This document shows, one piece after another, positions 10,700 to 20,594 of a DNA stretch of 64,000 nucleotides; within the stretch, counting starts at the first letter, position 1, and each line of letters begins with the position of its first letter. The stretch spans positions 489,008 to 553,007 of the forward strand of contig NW_003101677.1 in NCBI RefSeq assembly GCF_000003855.2. Reading direction: 5' to 3'. The notes under the pieces were generated by a model. It worked only from the letters and a program-made list of their open reading frames with translations. It was not told the DNA's origin and ran no database searches. This stretch comes from Blastomyces gilchristii SLH14081 (Eukaryota > Ascomycota > Eurotiomycetes > Onygenales > Ajellomycetaceae). A program made the position numbers and the translations under genes.

Positions 10700-12650
10700 A
10701 GAGATTTTAACAGATTGAAGTATTTAAAAATAATGAAGTATCTCAGTGACATAATTATATTAATCAGTATTAAGAAAGAAAATAATCAGAGATGAAATAA
10801 AGTACTTAAGAAGTTCAATATTATTATATTTAACAGCATAGTGTATTTAAATGAATAATTCACATTCTCAGAGAAGATAATATATAATATAGAATTCAAT
10901 ATCTTGAGTAAGCTGAGAGATTTAAGAGTTAATTTCATTTCAGATATTAAGAGTAAATGCTTTGATATATATATCTTTAATAAGCTGAAGATACTGTGAA
11001 GAACTAAGCTATTATATAATAGAATCAATATCTTCTGAGTACTCAAGATTACTAACTGAATAATCTTAATATTATATAATAGTATAAAATAGAGTAAGAC
11101 TTCAAGATACAAAGCTCTGAGAAATCACTGACTTAAGAAGATAATATTTCAGATTAGCAGCAGTCATAAAATTTCAGTTTTAATAAGTAAGATTGAACTG
11201 AATACAGTGATGAGTCTTCTCAGAGACTTCAGCTTTAAAATGAGTACAGATAATGATAAAGAGTAGATTTATTTAAATATAAAATCATTTAGAAATAGAA
11301 TGAAGTCAGTTACACTGTTCAAAGATATCTGTAAATTTTAACTGCTTTATCTTAACTGACTGAATAAGTTTTATAATTAAAGCATCTTTATATACTGAAA
11401 AGAGATGAGTTGAAAATACTGTATAATCTCTTAATAAATTAAGAAAATCATTAAATATCTTCTTATAAACTCTCATAGTTCTTGCAATAGTGCTCTCATT
11501 TTTAAAAATAGTATTCAACTGCTGAAAACACATTCTATACACAGAAAGTGTATTAATAACAGATATTTAAGATAATAAATCATTTACAGTACTGAAAACA
11601 CTTTTAATCTCATTATTATAAATCTTTTAAACAGTATCTGAAATAAGACATAATATTATTTACTTCTAAAGCTCATTATCATTGTCTGTCATATCAGATA
11701 CATTAATAATTTCTTACAGTGTTAATAGTTTTATAAAATCATGTATAATCTGAGTTAGATCAGTTTCTGAAATGTTAAGAGAAATAATCACAGCAGTAGT
11801 AGTCACAGCAGCTATGAAATTATTATATCTGATTATCTTATCTCATACAGTCTTCTTGAAGTTCATATTATTATAGACTATAACAGCTTGAGAATCTTTG
11901 ACAAGCTGCTGAAGTTTAATCTAACAGTAAGAATTAGTTAAGTAATTAACTCAGAAGTTGATAGAAGTTCAAAGAATATATCAGAAAATAATAGATATTA
12001 TCAGAGATTACTAGAAGTTTGAGATATTAAATAGAAATATTAATAAGTTAAGAATATTAAGTCATATCTTCTCTTATTTAGTAATTTTTATTATTAATCT
12101 ATTTCTCATTACATAGCTATAACAGAGTTCAAAGTCAGAAATGATTTCTATCACTAATTATTTTACTCTTAAGTTATGAAAATATACAGAGAGAATAGAG
12201 CTGAAGAAGTTCAAGTTTTTTAAGAAATAAAAGTGATATATAATACTTATAATAATAAACAGCTGTTTAATAGCTGTTATTTCATCTGAGTCTCATTTAT
12301 AGCTCTTTCAATTAATATGTTTATTTTTTAGAACAGGAGTAAGTAAATCAAATCAGGTTAATATATTAATCTGAATAATCTCAAAAGTAGTCTGAAAGTC
12401 AATGATATTCAGATCAGAATCATGATTGAATTTTATAAAGAAGAGAGTATTAATAAGATATTTCAGCTTCTATTTAAGTAAGACAGTATAATATTAATTA
12501 TCATTGAATATCTCTACTTTGAAAAATACTGAATATAGTGTATTTTACTACTTTGTAGAAGTACTGTATCATTGATAAGTCAAGATATCAGAACTCTGAA
12601 TTCAAGTCTCTATAAAAGTCTTTATTTCTTAACTGTTTTACTGTAATATT
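10700..12650 (-). pseudogene. DUF6589-like protein remnant of the TIR element
   Basis: Minus-strand translation with many stops still reads as one protein. About 11940-11800 gives QAVIVYNNMNFKKTV, a stop, then DKIIRYNNFIAAVTTTAVI. The open piece 11542-11306 gives STIARTMRVYKKIFNDFL, then STHLFSVYKDALIIKLIQSV. About 11000-10800 gives LSSSQYLQLIKDIYIKAF. These resemble what I remember of fungal DUF6589 proteins (a DNxNFxxxVRDQ-type motif and the VYGDQLTxxxIRxVK region). The stops sit where TGG, CGA or CAA/CAG codons would be expected after C-to-T or G-to-A change. Function is unknown; a transposase role is inferred only from its place inside a TIR element. Confidence 0.55.
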
Positions 12651-13210
12651 CTAATAATATAAGATAATTTTGACTGTCTTTTCTACTGATTATAAGACAT
12701 TGTAAACAGATGCTGTGAGTTATAGTAATTTAATTATGAACAAGCTCACAGAGTATCAGTATCAGTATCAGTGATTTTGAATTCTAAAGAAGTATTAATA
12801 GATTCAAGCTCTGTTAAGTTACTATTTGATGTATTATATTCATTATCTACATTGTTAAGAGACTGTAGTGATTGTAGAGAGAATTCATCTTTAAGTAATA
12901 AAGAATATTAACTGAAGTATATCTGATATTGAGTGTCTTGAGATTCAAAAGATATACTGTCTTTTATCAATGATTATGATATGATGAGAAGAAGTAGTGA
13001 GTTATAAAATAGTAGAGATGATAGCAGAATGACTGAGAATTCAAAAAATATCAGTTTGATAATAATTAGACAGATATTTAGAGTAGATATATGATTCTGA
13101 AGTCAATTGAATATTTTATATGAGTGAAGTTGATTTTTTATATATGATGAAACTGTTTCTTCTCAGACTCTCTATAAGATATTAGATTGTGAGCATGTAT
13201 GAAGTCTCTT

Positions 13211-13312
13211 ATTGGTTCAGAAGTTAGCAGGACTTGGCAGAAGTCTAAAGGAGTTTAGTTGGTCGCGCTAATCCGAAAATATCGAGAAGAGAGGCTGAGC
13301 ATGCTGAGATAA
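13211..13312 (-). repeat. Right terminal inverted repeat region
   Basis: This is the reverse complement partner of 2883-2973. The inner block 13211-13243 matches 30 of 33 and the outer 20 bp match 17 of 20. It is followed directly by the second GGGCTAGT. Confidence 0.8.
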
Positions 13313-13359
13313 GGGCTAGTAGCTGTATTCTGGACAATGAAGCCATGATATCACGTGGA

Positions 13360-13650
13360 CTAGTGGTGAAGGGCGTTTGGGTTGCCCGATCTTGGATATG
13401 ACATAATCTCGCTGCCCAATAATTTTTCGTATTTGCATGAAATTTTGTGTCTATTCAATTTCTTCCTCTCAGTTTCATTTATATCCAACGTACCATGAGA
13501 GGCTCCGGACGTCAGTTTGACAAATAGCCAATTTCCTGAACTTGGCGCTATAGCCTGAATGGATTGAACGAGGACGGCGTTGTTGCTCCCGTGGCCACCT
13601 GGTACTGTTGGGCCGACTTCCAAATCGCATGTCCTACCCCACCACGTCAT
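13360..13650 (-). CDS. Unrecognised ORF at the left edge of the gene island
   Basis: A minus-strand frame with its first ATG at 13650 (MTWWGRTCDLEVG) runs 96 codons to the stop at 13360-13362. The frame is also open about 20 codons further upstream (VAASTRKEKLR), so the ATG may be internal to an exon. The residues look protein-like (Gly/Trp-rich start, Lys-rich end), but no family is recognised. Its position 40 bp from the TIR-element insertion suggests a truncated gene. Confidence 0.3.
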   Translation of the reverse strand: MTWWGRTCDLEVGPTVPGGHGSNNAVLVQSIQAIAPSSGNWLFVKLTSGASHGTLDINETERKKLNRHKISCKYEKLLGSEIMSYPRSGNPNALHH

Positions 13651-13913
13651 GCGCAATTTTTCCTTTCGAGTTGAAGCAGCAACAACCTGAGGGTAACCAA
13701 AGCAGCCTACACCTATGATTCAAGATTTTTTCGCGAAATACAAAAATGATTTGGCTCATTGCCTGACCAACTGCTCCTAGCGAGGTTGATACCATTTCGT
13801 CCTTCGGACAAAGTACAATCGACCGTCCTCTCGATCACCTGGTTACGCAACTGGCAAGACCTCATACGTGATTTACTCATCCACTGGCTCTTTAGAAGAT
13901 TTTGTGTCAGAAA

Positions 13914-14232
13914 ATGGAGGTAAGTATGATTTCGATCTTAAGTTGCTCGCTGTAACTGGCTTGGCTAATGTATGCTTATACACTAGAGAGGGGACGAAGC
14001 TCTCGCTGGGCGGGAAGAGGAGAAAATTCCAAGCCATCGTTTCCCTCCGGCAGAACATGCTAGGAGGATCTGCTTCAAAGGCTACTACCTTTCGATCTAC
14101 AACCAACAAACAGACCACCACGAAGTGCACCAAAATAACAAAACGCCTACAACCGAATATGTGGAATATGAGGTTCCAGCTGGATACACGGTTTACATAA
14201 GAGGCGCAAGCGTATATTTCACTAAATCCTAG
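13914..14232 (+). CDS. Small two-exon ORF, unknown product
   Basis: ATG-GAG at 13914-13919 is followed by a good intron: GTAAGT at 13920, a GCTAAT branch-like site, and CACTAG ending at 13986 (67 bp). The next exon reads in phase 0 to TAG 14230-14232, giving 83 aa. The second exon (RRICFKGYYLSIYNQQT, EYEVPAGYTVYIRGASV) has good amino-acid character, unlike the other two frames. No family is assigned. A more 5' start through another exon (acceptor CTCCTAG at 13780) is possible. Its stop overlaps that of the opposite ORF in the palindrome CCTAGG. Confidence 0.3.
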
Positions 14233-14477
14233 GAGGAAATCGTAAGCTCCGAGCCGAAGATATTATTGAGGCGATATCCGTCGTCGTTACCACACCAGAT
14301 TGTGAAGGAGACATCTTGTCTATTATCCTTCGGGAACAAACTTGCCCAGCATCCTGTCGTGTCCATACCTTGACTTCTTTCCCACTCCCAGAGCCGGCTA
14401 TTCTGGACAGCTGTTTTGAACGGCTCTGGTAAATTCGATATGCCTTCAGCGGGTGAATTAGTGTACATATGCTTCAT
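14229..14477 (-). CDS. Unrecognised 82-aa ORF, convergent with its neighbour
   Basis: ATG at 14477, stop at 14229-14231. It contains three Trp and two Cys (SRLWEWERSQGMDTTGCW, FTIWCGNDDGYRLNN), which suggests a genuine folded or secreted domain rather than a chance frame, but I cannot name it. No signal peptide is visible at this start. It could be the last exon of a minus-strand gene starting further right. Confidence 0.3.
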   Translation of the reverse strand: MKHMYTNSPAEGISNLPEPFKTAVQNSRLWEWERSQGMDTTGCWASLFPKDNRQDVSFTIWCGNDDGYRLNNIFGSELTISS

Positions 14478-14875
14478 TTCTGTTGATAAATTTGTTAGAT
14501 GTTGAATTGATCTTGCATATAAAGCTTCCTCTCACCTCTATTTTCCTTCGACGGATCAGGTGGCCCCAGATTCTCTCGCTCATTTAGTAGGGGTAAATGA
14601 GGTATACCCTGCGGATCTATGTTTGAGCTGTTAGCCATGTCCTATGCGCAGGGGCGATGGTATATACTTGGATTGAAGGTAGATCCAACAAATGCCATTG
14701 GTTGCAGCATAGCTTCTCTAATGTAAGTGTTACTGAGATTTGAAACATTCCTTTAACTTACTCGTTCTTGCGGTACCCTGGCCATAGGGCTGGGAAGATA
14801 TTCTGCCAACTTGTGCGGGTCGACCGGTGTCACCCACCCTCCGACGGCGCTGGTACGTATGCTGGGAGATCTCTG
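14478..14875. other. No gene seen
   Basis: Balanced composition, stops in all frames, and no RNA gene or repeat recognised. Confidence 0.35.
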
Positions 14876-15694
14876 CTATACAGGGGTCAGTGGAAGCGGA
14901 GAATGAACAGGAGGGTCGGTTGTACCGCGAAGGTATTTAAACTCGTCGCTCATCGGCCGTTCCTTCTCCAATTCATCCATAATCTCGACAATGTCGTCCG
15001 GCCAATCCTGCTCCTGTTCTTCCTCAACTAGTTTGATAAGACCCTTGAAAACCTCCAGGCTCGATTCGGTCCAAACTTTGGTTGGATAGGCTGTAACAAA
15101 AGTGATCACACCATGAGGGTGTTTTCGACACAAGCTGCGGATGGTATGAATCCTAACAGAGCTGGTCGCCATCAGAGCCTTGGTGCTTTTGCTCTTATAT
15201 GCTGCCTCCCTTGGAGGGCCGAATATCAACCTGAGGTTGGCCTTTACGGTTCGTGGTGATTCTAATTCTGCGGCTATTGATAACTTTCGTTTGTGTGAGT
15301 CTGCTTTGGTCTTGAGCTCGTGAACCCTCTCTTCCACGCGTTTTCGACAGGCAGCAGCAGCGGCTTCGGCTTCTTGTTGGATCTTGGTCACGGCGTACAT
15401 CAATTTCGAAGTCCATTTGGAAATCTCGGCGGCTTGGCTCGTGGCGAGATCCGCCGACTTTGCAAATTGCACAGACATTGCCTCAAAACGTTTGGCCTGT
15501 TCCATGAGCGTGTTGATGGCGTGAGTGCCAAGAATCAATCTGGTTGCCATTTTTTTAGGTTCCAGAAGTTGGTGACCATGTCTCCCTGGGATGATTCCTG
15601 CTGAAGGGGAACAGAGATCGCTTAAATAGTTTTTTGTGGCGGTCCCCGCAGGATTGATTCCAGTCATCCGCTCGGGCCCGTACTGCCCAACCAA
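14876..15694 (-). CDS. Coiled-coil hypothetical protein
   Basis: A single open frame of 272 aa from ATG 15694, or 224 aa from ATG 15550 (MATRLILGTHAINTLMEQ), which I prefer because the 48 extra residues look like leader sequence. Residues about 60-140 are rich in Ala, Glu, Lys and Gln with heptad-like spacing (KIQQEAEAAAAACRKRVEER), indicating a coiled coil. A basic Ser/Lys segment follows, and the C-terminus is acidic (EEEQEQDWPDDIVEIMDELE). There is no membrane segment or catalytic motif. It is intronless. The family is unknown to me; it resembles many lineage-specific fungal ORFs. Confidence 0.55.
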   Translation of the reverse strand: MVGQYGPERMTGINPAGTATKNYLSDLCSPSAGIIPGRHGHQLLEPKKMATRLILGTHAINTLMEQAKRFEAMSVQFAKSADLATSQAAEISKWTSKLMYAVTKIQQEAEAAAAACRKRVEERVHELKTKADSHKRKLSIAAELESPRTVKANLRLIFGPPREAAYKSKSTKALMATSSVRIHTIRSLCRKHPHGVITFVTAYPTKVWTESSLEVFKGLIKLVEEEQEQDWPDDIVEIMDELEKERPMSDEFKYLRGTTDPPVHSPLPLTPV

Positions 15695-16092
15695 TGGAAT
15701 GAATGTTTTGTTAATAGTTCCAACTCTTATTTTCGGTGCGGGAGCCAGTCGAGTTTCAAGATCCTGATTGGTTGATGAAGGGTGTCAAGAGTCCGTTGAA
15801 CAGGTGGGGGATGGTTGGCCCAACCAGGTCGACTGTTATCCCAAAATCTCATGCAACATTTGAAAGATTTTGAACAATGTCTGTCGATTTCCACCGCTCA
15901 CCAGGGACTTCGTTCTGCTTGATGATCAGAAACGTGGGACATATCAACTGGAATGAAAGGGTTCACTCACGGTCCTCTTCGCGACAGTTTCTGGCAGTCG
16001 TCACTTCATCCACGGAGATATAAACACTCGCCCGCATCTATTTGCCAGTTCCCACAACTTGGGGGAATACTTGCGGAACGTAGCCACCAAAG
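15695..16092. other. Divergent intergenic region
   Basis: Separates the minus-strand coiled-coil gene from the plus-strand FHA-kinase gene and probably holds both promoters. No specific site is assigned. Confidence 0.4.
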
Positions 16093-17031
16093 ATGGATAT
16101 CCTCTTTGCCACTTTAACACCTGCAAATGACATCGCAAAGATGGCATTTAGCGATGCCTACGACACCATAGCGCGCGGTCAGCAGGGAGCTTCAACAGAC
16201 ACCACAGTCTATCGCATCAGGGTCGCGTCTGAACAGGAATACGATGCTGATGGGCTTCTGTTTCAACGAGAGATGGATCGCAAGCTCAGTGAAGGAGATA
16301 TTAGTGAGAGCCTCACGGAGCCCGACACGGATACTGAGCTCGAGAGTCGACACCTAGGCATGATATGGAAGGGCCATTACGTCCTAGGGTTCCAACATCA
16401 CCCGTCCGCTCCGAATCTGGGGTGGGTTGTGGGAAAGAGGGTGGTAGAGAGAGGCCCCTACGCCGCCGATATCTTTCTCTGCACCGGCGCCTTTGCTAAG
16501 CGCCACAGCCTCAACCTCCGGAGCTTTCATGCTCGATTCAACTTTGATCTGAAGAACAGAGCCTTCTTCATTGCTAGCATCACTAGTTCACCGTCGGCAG
16601 GGCTCGCAGTCAACAGTGAGGTAGTTGGCCGACAAATCCATGCCTTGAATCAGCATTGCATGAAAATCCGGGTGAACTCATTGGTATATAACTTCCAGTA
16701 CACAGATTTCGCGCCCACAGAAGAATTTATTAAGCAGCGGAAGAGATACTTAACCGCCACACTAGAGGCTCCTTCTGCCATTTTTGACATGCCGACTCCA
16801 CATCGCAACACCAGGACAATTGGACAATGGACCCTTAATGATCCTCTGGGTAAGGGTAGCGCTGGAAGGGTGTTCCTTGCCTCCGATTCAAAGAACCAGG
16901 TGGTTGCAATAAAAATCATGCAATGCACTTCCAAATCTGCGGGAGCGGTGGACATGGAAATTGCTCGGTAACAGAACGATGGCGGACATCTTGTTCGGTT
17001 AAAGGAGACGATCAACCAAGAATATCCCTGA
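16093..17031 (+). pseudogene. FHA-domain Ser/Thr kinase, broken in the kinase N-lobe
   Basis: ATG 16093 opens 292 codons. Residues about 109-200 form a divergent FHA phosphopeptide-binding domain (RSFHARFNF with Ser144/His146, then SAGLAVN). Residues 243 onward start a protein kinase: G-loop GKGSAG (253-258) and catalytic Lys274 in VAIK. The frame stops at TAA 16969-16971, but the same frame continues QNDGGHLVRLKETINQEYP to TGA 17029, which looks like the following kinase segment. Everything after strand beta-4 is missing, and the tail of the APH gene takes over from 17012 on the other strand. So the gene has both a nonsense change and a deleted catalytic lobe. No kinase activity is expected, though an FHA-only product could still be made. 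Confidence 0.7.
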
Positions 17032-18111
17032 CCTTGTTCACCTCCGACAAATGTGTCCAGGCCGGATACTTGGTGAGGACTGCATCTAACTGTGACTTGG
17101 CAGCCCTAAAATTCTCCTCTGTGTGCGCACAATATAACTTGACAAATTTCTCATGGATGCCTTTGAAATGAAATGCTGACTGGAAGAATAACCTTTCAGT
17201 TGAGTCAGATAGAAGGTCTGATACTTTTGAGACAGAATGCTGCGAAATCTCTTTCTTCCTAAGTGTGTGCTCAAGATACGCCCGGTCCACTTCAAAGGAT
17301 TCCCCTAAAACAACGCCATCGTTGTTCCAACCAGGGATGTCGGCTATAAACCAAGGATGGTGTATGACAGCTGGGATGGGTGCAACATGGATCCAATCCC
17401 AGTCAATTACCCTATAGCAGATCAGTCAGAGAACATGTAACAAAAAACCGAATTTTAGCAATCTTACCCTGTTAGTTGAAACTTTTCATCAATCATGATG
17501 TTATACGGATTAAGGTCCCCATGTGCGAAGCCTAGGTCCATGTAAGTATCCCACTTAGCGTAGGATGGGATCATGGACCTGATGATCAAGTAATCAACTG
17601 CATTGCCCCATTTTGCCATTCCAGACAGGGTCCTTCGAAGCGCTCGGTCCAAGCTCTCTGTCAACCAAGTAGAATATGGCAAACTTGATGATGTAGGCAA
17701 CATTGACGCAGGGCCTGGAACGGTCCATAATTGCAGTAGGAAGTCTGCAAGATCATCAAGGAGCCTGTGGCGCTGAGCCAAAGCTATTTGAGAGTTCCAG
17801 ATCGCTAATGGTTTGCCAGGAAGCCATTCCGAATACAAGACACGATTCTCGAAGACGATATCTGGAGCCTTGATCTCTGGACATCCCCTTTTGAAGTATG
17901 TAAACTTTTCCATAGCACGCAGCTCAGATTCCCAATCATCAGGATCATGGCAGACTCGGGCAGCCCATTGTATTGAGTCCTGGAACAAGACTTTGTAGAC
18001 ATCGTGGGAGCCGCCGCGGTGGGGATTGCTGTCAGGCAACGACCATTGAATTCCTGGGCGAAGACGAGAGATACCGGAAAGAATATCGGTAAGTCCCTCC
18101 CTTTTCTCCAT
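17012..18111 (-). CDS. Aminoglycoside-phosphotransferase (APH) family kinase-like protein
   Basis: Two exons, 18111-17468 and 17411-17012, are joined across a 56-bp intron (GTAAGATT...TATAG; phase 2) to give 347 aa. The kinase-like signature is FAHGDLNPYNIMID (His197, Asp199, Asn204), followed across the splice by VIDWDW (Asp218), matching the Brenner and DFG-equivalent motifs of the APH/choline-kinase fold. The length is normal for fungal members. Family members phosphorylate small molecules, and many fungal copies have no known substrate, so no drug-resistance role should be assumed. ATG 18111 (MEKREGLTDI) is chosen; an in-frame start is lacking further upstream. Confidence 0.8.
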
Positions 18112-18847
18112 ATCTTAGAATTTGCTTGGCTCGACGACACAGTCAGGCTACTTCAATGGATTTCTGTCTAGTCCTAGGGAACATGCAGCAGCGAAACAGC
18201 ACCAGGGTTTGGTAATGAATCCGTGGGTGTGAAGGCGAGATGGAGCGTCGTGGGTAGGATGGAAATGGAATGGAGGATGAGAATAGCACTTTGTGACGGC
18301 GCTGCCTCTTTGATCTCATTACCGGAAAGGGACTAGGACTAGGGCACAGATCTAGGGCTTCCTTTGTTTATATGCAACACTTCGCGAAGCAGCTTTCATC
18401 TTTTTCCTTTCTTCTTCAGGTTTGAATCTTCGTATTTTGCGCTCTATTTGTATGTTAGGTCAAATAGAATTGGCATCGTTACACACTTGGGCCTTGGCGA
18501 CAGAGTGTCCAGGAACGGGCGAATCCCTTGCCCAGAAAGAATGATGAATAGTATCAATTTTTACTTTGGAGATGCGGTTAGTGAACTTTAATAAATTTGT
18601 CAGGTGATCCACCATGTACCAAGCAAGATGTTGGAAGGATGATTGTTCAGACAAGGGACTAGCCAATTAAAGGGTAGATAGAGCCTTCCAGCGCGACCTC
18701 GCTTGGAGACGGATCCTTGCCATTGCTTCACATTCCCACGCCCATCATCGTCACCTTATGGATAGTTACATATGTTGAATCAACAGAAGTATCCTCCATC
18801 AAGCCTCCAGTCATTTTTAAACTATCTTGTCAACCTAAGTGTAGCTC
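18112..18847. other. Intergenic, no gene supported
   Basis: Short overlapping frames on both strands are inconsistent with coding. It holds the presumed promoter of the APH gene and the 3' flank of the next minus-strand gene. Confidence 0.4.
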
Positions 18848-19564
18848 CTAGTTGCGATCAATATGATTGTGATTTGGATTGTCCTTGCTGCCAGTATTGA
18901 TGCACGAGCATCGATACATACGGTATGGAGGCTGGCCGTCGAAAAACCACATTGTCTGCGTTCCGTTTTCAACAAATTCTGGAGGGATCTATTTCAGTCA
19001 GTACTTTGGCAATTGTTTATGCTGCAGGGAGCACCTTTGACAGACCTCACTAATTGGAAAGTTGATGTTCACTTTGCCCTCTGTGCATTCCAGCATTTCC
19101 TCAGGTTCACGTCCAGACAGGCGCCGAAGACCGATGTATTCCTCGAGCCCATGCTGTTTGACAGCATCAAAATATGCTTGGACAAATGCACTGTGTTCTT
19201 CAAGTTTCATCGGCATCGCTTGGCGGTAGGAAAAGAAACCAAATTCGTATGGGAACGTTTTGTCCCCCTTGCAAAGCCATGAAATGGGGGCAATCTTGCC
19301 GCCAAACTTATCCCAGGAGCTGTCGCATGCCCAGGGAGAAAGAACCATGTCCTTCTCTACAAGGACTGTTCCATTGTCCAAGTCAAAATGACGGTGGACA
19401 AGCGCAACCCCGAAACTATCGGCCACTTCATGTTGGAGAATTAGGCTCTTTAGCGTTGTCTGTACGATGGAGACTCCGTTCAGGTTTCGAAAGTTTTCGG
19501 CGGCGGTCTCAAGAGACGAAACATTGCCGAAGATAGTCGGGTCGTAAGCTGCGGAAAAATCCAT
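18848..19564 (-). CDS. Conserved-looking fungal protein of unknown function, two exons
   Basis: Exon 1 is 19564-19046 and exon 2 is 18988-18848, giving 219 aa. The intron (57 bp) has donor GTCTGT, a CTGAC branch site and acceptor AATAG. The donor is imperfect, but this join keeps exon 2 open as IPPEFVENGTQTMWFFDGQP up to TAG 18850-18848. A donor at GTGCTC seven codons later would put exon 2 in a worse frame. The protein has a motif VHRHFDLDNGTVLVEKD and several Trp, no signal peptide and no membrane segment. It resembles an uncharacterised family I have seen in aspergilli, but I cannot name it. Confidence 0.55.
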
Positions 19565-20594
19565 GGTATTGCGCTAAGCGTGGCGAAGATAAAAGGTGCA
19601 GTGTGGGCGAAAGAAGATAATCGTCGCGATGTCGATCGCCTGATGTACTTGGAGTTGGCCGAGGAGCGAAAGCTCATTATATACCTGTCCAGCCTAATCA
19701 CCGCTCTGGTGCACTGGCTTGCATCCCCGAATGGATCTGGCGGCGCCAAACTTTTGTCTGATGCTTGTCCCAATGTCATTTTGTGAGATGGTCTCATCTC
19801 CATGCATTCACATGCACGCGAAGCGAATCACCTCTGAAGTGTGATAAGCAAGTATTATCCAAATTTGGCAATTATGAAAATGTGGTACCGAACGCGCTCA
19901 AGGTCTGTGGTAAGTTGCAAGAACGCATGCACCAGCTTCTCCTGATGCAAGTTCGAGTGACGTGCTAATAGCTTCGTACGCCAGTTGAATTCCGTCATGC
20001 GACAAAATTTCCCGTGGCCCGTGGCACGGACTCCAAACTTGTCCAACCCCGAGTCTCAAGCTTGATCAACAATGTTTGTCTGTGGTAAAAGGCTGAATCA
20101 GCGATTGTGCCAAGGTAGGCCCACCCACAGAAACTGGAAGACGTAGCAGAATTTTAGTCTTCAGAAAATGGAGAGCGGACAGGTCAGAACATATCCCCTT
20201 TTTTGGAATCCAAATTTTGACCAACTTCTGGAAACTAAATTCTTGAGCCAGAACTTCAGCGTCTCAGGGTCACCTTGAGCCAGTTCTAACCGGACTGGAC
20301 TGCGCGGCTACAAAGCTCGGGCCCTTACTGCTTTTCTTAATATGCAGAGCCCATGCAAGATCACCATACCCTGCAAGCCGGAATCGATGTTTCTCATCAG
20401 ACTTGCCCAACCAACCTGATATGGAACTTGAACAGACCCGAGTGCAGTACAGTGGTCAAGATGTGGTTGGATGACACAAAACCCCCCTCCAAATCCTGAG
20501 GCAATGAACAGGTCGATTCGATGAAAGCAAGTGTTGCGAGAAGTCTTTCAAACTGCATCTTTTATCACTTATTATCTTATCACTATCTACCACA
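19565..20594. other. Intergenic between divergent genes
   Basis: About 1 kb between a minus-strand and a plus-strand gene, likely holding both promoters. The ORFs here are short, overlap on both strands and end randomly. No repeat or RNA gene is seen. Confidence 0.4.

Larger units (their letters stand above)
2883..13312. mobile_element. 10.4-kb TIR element with 8-bp target duplication, RIP-degraded
   Basis: The 8-mer GGGCTAGT occurs at 2875-2882 and again at 13313-13320, flanking exactly the AT-rich block. The ends are inverted repeats: TTATCTCAGTAAACTCAGCC at 2883-2902 against the reverse complement of 13293-13312 (TTATCTCAGCATGCTCAGCC), 17 of 20 identical. A second inverted match lies inside, 2941-2973 against 13211-13243, with 30 of 33 identical. 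TIRs with an 8-bp duplication are typical of hAT-like and KDZ-like DNA transposons. The interior is very AT-rich, almost lacks CG, and holds a ruined minus-strand gene resembling DUF6589 plus unidentified remnants. At 10,430 bp it is large for a simple DNA transposon. Confidence 0.8.

Noticed and set aside
10786..11112. Minus ORF rich in Leu and Ile resembling a membrane protein
   Set aside because: It is an off-frame AT-rich reading; the adjacent frame carries the DUF6589-like residues.
13868..14200. Plus-strand ORF of 110 codons
   Set aside because: It begins at GTG, not ATG, reads through a clean intron (13920-13986), and its downstream residues look like an off-frame reading of the exon ending at 14232.
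17086..17295. Second minus ORF overlapping the APH gene
   Set aside because: It is in a different frame from the exon that continues the APH protein after the VIDWDW motif.
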